Virus record (IMG/VR): IMGVR_UViG_3300026534_000036
Span: 1 to 21,770 of that record
From: a virus
Length of the DNA: 21,770 nt
Reading direction: 5' to 3' (one strand)
The notes below the pieces were generated by a model, which made no database searches, was not told the DNA's origin, and saw only the letters and a list, made by a program, of their open reading frames with translations. The position numbers and the translations under genes are program-made. This document shows positions 19,477 through 21,770 of this stretch, piece by piece (the stretch's first letter is position 1; each line of letters opens with the position of its first letter).

Positions 19477-20861
19477 TAGACCTTAAGGAATTAAGGAAAA
19501 CGCATCAATATTACAGCACATTTTATCCTGCATGGGATCTTTTTTACCGATCATATTTCGGGGGGCAAATTTACTTAGATGGAGGATATCTTATTAAGTT
19601 ACCCGCTGAATCTGAAATGAAATACGCGGCAAGGAGGGGCTTGGCTTATTTCTTTAATTACTGCAGGCCGATAGTAAATATATATATTAATTTTTTAATG
19701 AGTAAGCGGGTTACACGTGATTTTGGCAGGTTAGCAAAGGATAAGACCCTTGAAGCCTTCAAACAGGATGTTTCTTATGATGGTGTCCCGCTCCAACGTT
19801 TTATGCGCGATGCCGCAACAAGGGCCAGCTATTATGGCCACGTCGGAATTATCGTCACTAAGGGCTCTACCATTGGACTAAACAGCAAACAGGATGAAAT
19901 TGACGCTGGAATAAGACCATATGCGTACATAGTAAATCCGCCAGATATCTATGACTGGGCATACACAAGAGAGCCAAATGGGAGGGTAAGACTCACATAC
20001 CTTAAAATTAAAGAAAGTGATGACCCGGAAAGATACAGAATTTACTTGCCAGATAGATGGATGGTTTATGAAGTTGCCAAGGCTGGTGGACAACAACAAA
20101 TACGAAGGGTTGCCGGGGGATTGAATGAAATAAGGGAGATACCTTTTGTGCTGCTCTATAATCGACCAACGGATATTCGGATGATAGGGCTCTCGGATCT
20201 AAATGACATTGCATATATAAATAAGGCCATTTTTAATGTCGCATCATGGGATGATGAGGATTTCAAATACAGTTGTTTCAATATGTTGGAGACGGATGAA
20301 AAACCACCTGGGCAAAAAACAAATCCAGCTGATGATATTGTTGGCGTTGGTGTGATCAAGGAGAGAGACCCGGACAAACCGAATAGTGGTTGGAGGTGGA
20401 TTGAGGCGCCCAAGGGATCTGCTGAAAGGGCTGAAAAGTGGTTTGAGCGCAGGATAAAAGAGATATACCGGCTGGCAATGATGGGTGGTGTTGTTACCGG
20501 GGACACTAAACAGGCCATGTCTGGATATGCCAAGACCATTGATTTTCAGGAACTTGGGGCCGCCATAATAGAGAAAGCTAATAATGTTGAAGCGGCAGAA
20601 AACGCTATATTCCGCTTATATGCTCGATACCAGGGGGAAGAATGGGACGGAAATATTGATTACCCGGATAACTTTAATGTTGATGATCTGGCAACGGAAA
20701 TAGACAACGCTATTAAGGCCGTTACACTACAACTCGGGATGACGGCCAACCAGGAAATCAAAAAACGCATTGCTAAACGATTACTACCAAAACTAAACCC
20801 GGATAAGCTAAAAAAAATTGAGGACGAAATTGAAAATCAGAAGGTTAAACCGGGCGAATAA
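19473..20861 (+). CDS. Portal protein
   Basis: The 462-residue protein forms the dodecameric ring at the head vertex through which DNA enters and leaves. It fits the DUF4055-like portal group in length and in segments such as YCRPIVNIYINFLMSKRVTR, ATRASYYGHVGIIVTKG, EIPFVLLYNRPTD, INKAIFNVASWDDE and SGYAKTIDFQELGAAIIEKA. Its place between terL and a MuF-like gene is the standard order. Its stop and the next start share one base (TAATG). Confidence 0.88.
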   Translation: MIDLKELRKTHQYYSTFYPAWDLFYRSYFGGQIYLDGGYLIKLPAESEMKYAARRGLAYFFNYCRPIVNIYINFLMSKRVTRDFGRLAKDKTLEAFKQDVSYDGVPLQRFMRDAATRASYYGHVGIIVTKGSTIGLNSKQDEIDAGIRPYAYIVNPPDIYDWAYTREPNGRVRLTYLKIKESDDPERYRIYLPDRWMVYEVAKAGGQQQIRRVAGGLNEIREIPFVLLYNRPTDIRMIGLSDLNDIAYINKAIFNVASWDDEDFKYSCFNMLETDEKPPGQKTNPADDIVGVGVIKERDPDKPNSGWRWIEAPKGSAERAEKWFERRIKEIYRLAMMGGVVTGDTKQAMSGYAKTIDFQELGAAIIEKANNVEAAENAIFRLYARYQGEEWDGNIDYPDNFNVDDLATEIDNAIKAVTLQLGMTANQEIKKRIAKRLLPKLNPDKLKKIEDEIENQKVKPGE

Positions 20862-21770
20862 TGCGTGAAAAACTAGAGCGTACACTTAAACGGAAAACGG
20901 AATACATAGAAGCACTTCCAGACGTTTTCAGAAATGGTGTTCAGAAAGCAACAAACTACCTGGAAAAAAGGATCATAGGTCAAGTTGCAGAATTAAAAAA
21001 GACTGGTAAGATAGATGATGAGCCACTTTTCCTAAGTAATACCCTTGTTAAATTAACGGAGCAACTCAGAGATTATTTCGGGATAGTACATGAATTTTCC
21101 GATGAATACACAAAAGCTGCCGAATTTTTAAAAAAACAATGGGGGTCCCTTGGATTCGATGATACTTTTACAAAAAGGGACCGGGCAGTTGTTAAATCAC
21201 TTCAAAACTACATGGTAAGTGACCTTGAATTACTAGGACGTGATACTATTATTAATATCACTTCCGAACTTTATAAATCTATTCTTGGTGGCCAGCCATT
21301 TAACGAATTGATAGGAGGGGTCCAGAAATATTTAACCGGGAATTTCGCCAAACATGCGTATCAAATAGCGCATGATGGTTTGATGGAATTTTGGGCAACT
21401 TTTGAACATGAACAGGCAAAACAATTTAATCTCAACACTTACCTCTATTATGGGAACATCATCAAGACAAGTAGACCATGGTGTATTTTATGTGCCGGGA
21501 AAGCGTTCAATGATAAACAGATAAGGAAGTGGCCTAAACTCCGCATGGAAAATGCAAAATGGGCACAGGGGATGAAACCGGGGAATCCCTATATTGTAAG
21601 AGGCGGTTATAATTGTAGGCACCACTTTCAACCAATTAAAAAGGAATGGTTACCTGAAGGTCAGATAGCAGTACAGAATTATTACAAGGAAAATGGGATA
21701 TCACCGGACGTCCCTGAACCAAAGAAAAAATTTTGGATAAGCGCACTTGCATTACCCAAAAAAAAACATA
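20861..21770 (+). CDS. MuF-like minor head protein, partial
   Basis: The frame is open from the ATG at 20861 to the window end, giving about 303 residues. The N-terminal two-thirds are helical. Near the end lie SRPWCILCAGKAF, IRKWPKL and GGYNCRHHFQP, the tail of the SPP1 gp7/Mu gpF-type head morphogenesis domain. These proteins sit inside the prohead near the portal. The protein continues beyond the domain into a lysine-rich stretch, so a C-terminal extension may lie outside the window. Confidence 0.82.
   Translation, partial: MREKLERTLKRKTEYIEALPDVFRNGVQKATNYLEKRIIGQVAELKKTGKIDDEPLFLSNTLVKLTEQLRDYFGIVHEFSDEYTKAAEFLKKQWGSLGFDDTFTKRDRAVVKSLQNYMVSDLELLGRDTIINITSELYKSILGGQPFNELIGGVQKYLTGNFAKHAYQIAHDGLMEFWATFEHEQAKQFNLNTYLYYGNIIKTSRPWCILCAGKAFNDKQIRKWPKLRMENAKWAQGMKPGNPYIVRGGYNCRHHFQPIKKEWLPEGQIAVQNYYKENGISPDVPEPKKKFWISALALPKKKH

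Noticed and set aside
1-21770. CRISPR array, insertion sequence or transposase
   Set aside because: No spaced direct-repeat array, terminal inverted repeats or transposase frame were seen on either strand.

Overview
The window reads as the left two-thirds of a temperate, tailed double-stranded DNA phage or prophage. It starts at an attachment site in the 3' half of a tRNA-Ala(GGC) gene and runs off inside a minor capsid gene. The host is a bacterium: the tRNA remnant encodes CCA, the SSB ends in an acidic DDIPF tip, the helicase is DnaB-type and there are strong AAAGGAG ribosome binding sites. The DNA is AT-rich, with heavy AGA/AGG arginine and ATA isoleucine use. I cannot name the host. The SleB-type endolysin and the gene style fit an anaerobic Bacillota-like or other deep-branching bacterium, but that is a guess.

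Layout: (1) 1-1566, minus strand: tRNA terminator, tRNA fragment/att, possible arm-type integrase sites, tyrosine integrase and an excisionase-like HTH protein. (2) 1567-2374: immunity region with two divergently placed control regions, a possible HTH regulator and a small Cro/CI-like repressor. (3) 2375-9968, plus strand: early operon with a RecB/Cas4-like nuclease, a second PD-(D/E)XK nuclease, a Rad52-like annealing protein, a replication initiator with a possible internal origin, DnaB helicase, small proteins, SSB, a RuvC-like resolvase and dUTPase, closed by a strong terminator. (4) 10021-12644: middle genes, including a zinc-ribbon mini-protein, a DUF1599 protein, a metallophosphoesterase, a membrane coiled-coil protein and a DUF968/HNH-like nuclease. 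(5) 12650-13151: a DUF488 gene with its own promoter/operator and terminator. (6) 13155-15432: a large Mom-like DNA-modification protein, a ParB-like protein and a tRNA-like cloverleaf. (7) 15461-21770: late region with a candidate small terminase, lysis genes, a permuted papain-like protein, large terminase, portal and a MuF-like minor head protein.

Two unlinked families of palindromes tie the genome together. TACTAA-N4-TTAGTA lies between -35 and -10 elements of three promoters: the regulator, the early operon and DUF488. GTACC-N5-GGTAC occurs six times; one copy overlaps the -10 of the integrase promoter and five lie just upstream of ribosome binding sites of early/middle genes. I found none in the late region. 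Other notable points are the tRNA-like element before the terminase, an in-frame TGA in a small basic gene, a nuclease with two identical four-cysteine modules, and a hairpin that contains the ribosome binding site of the Mom-like gene.
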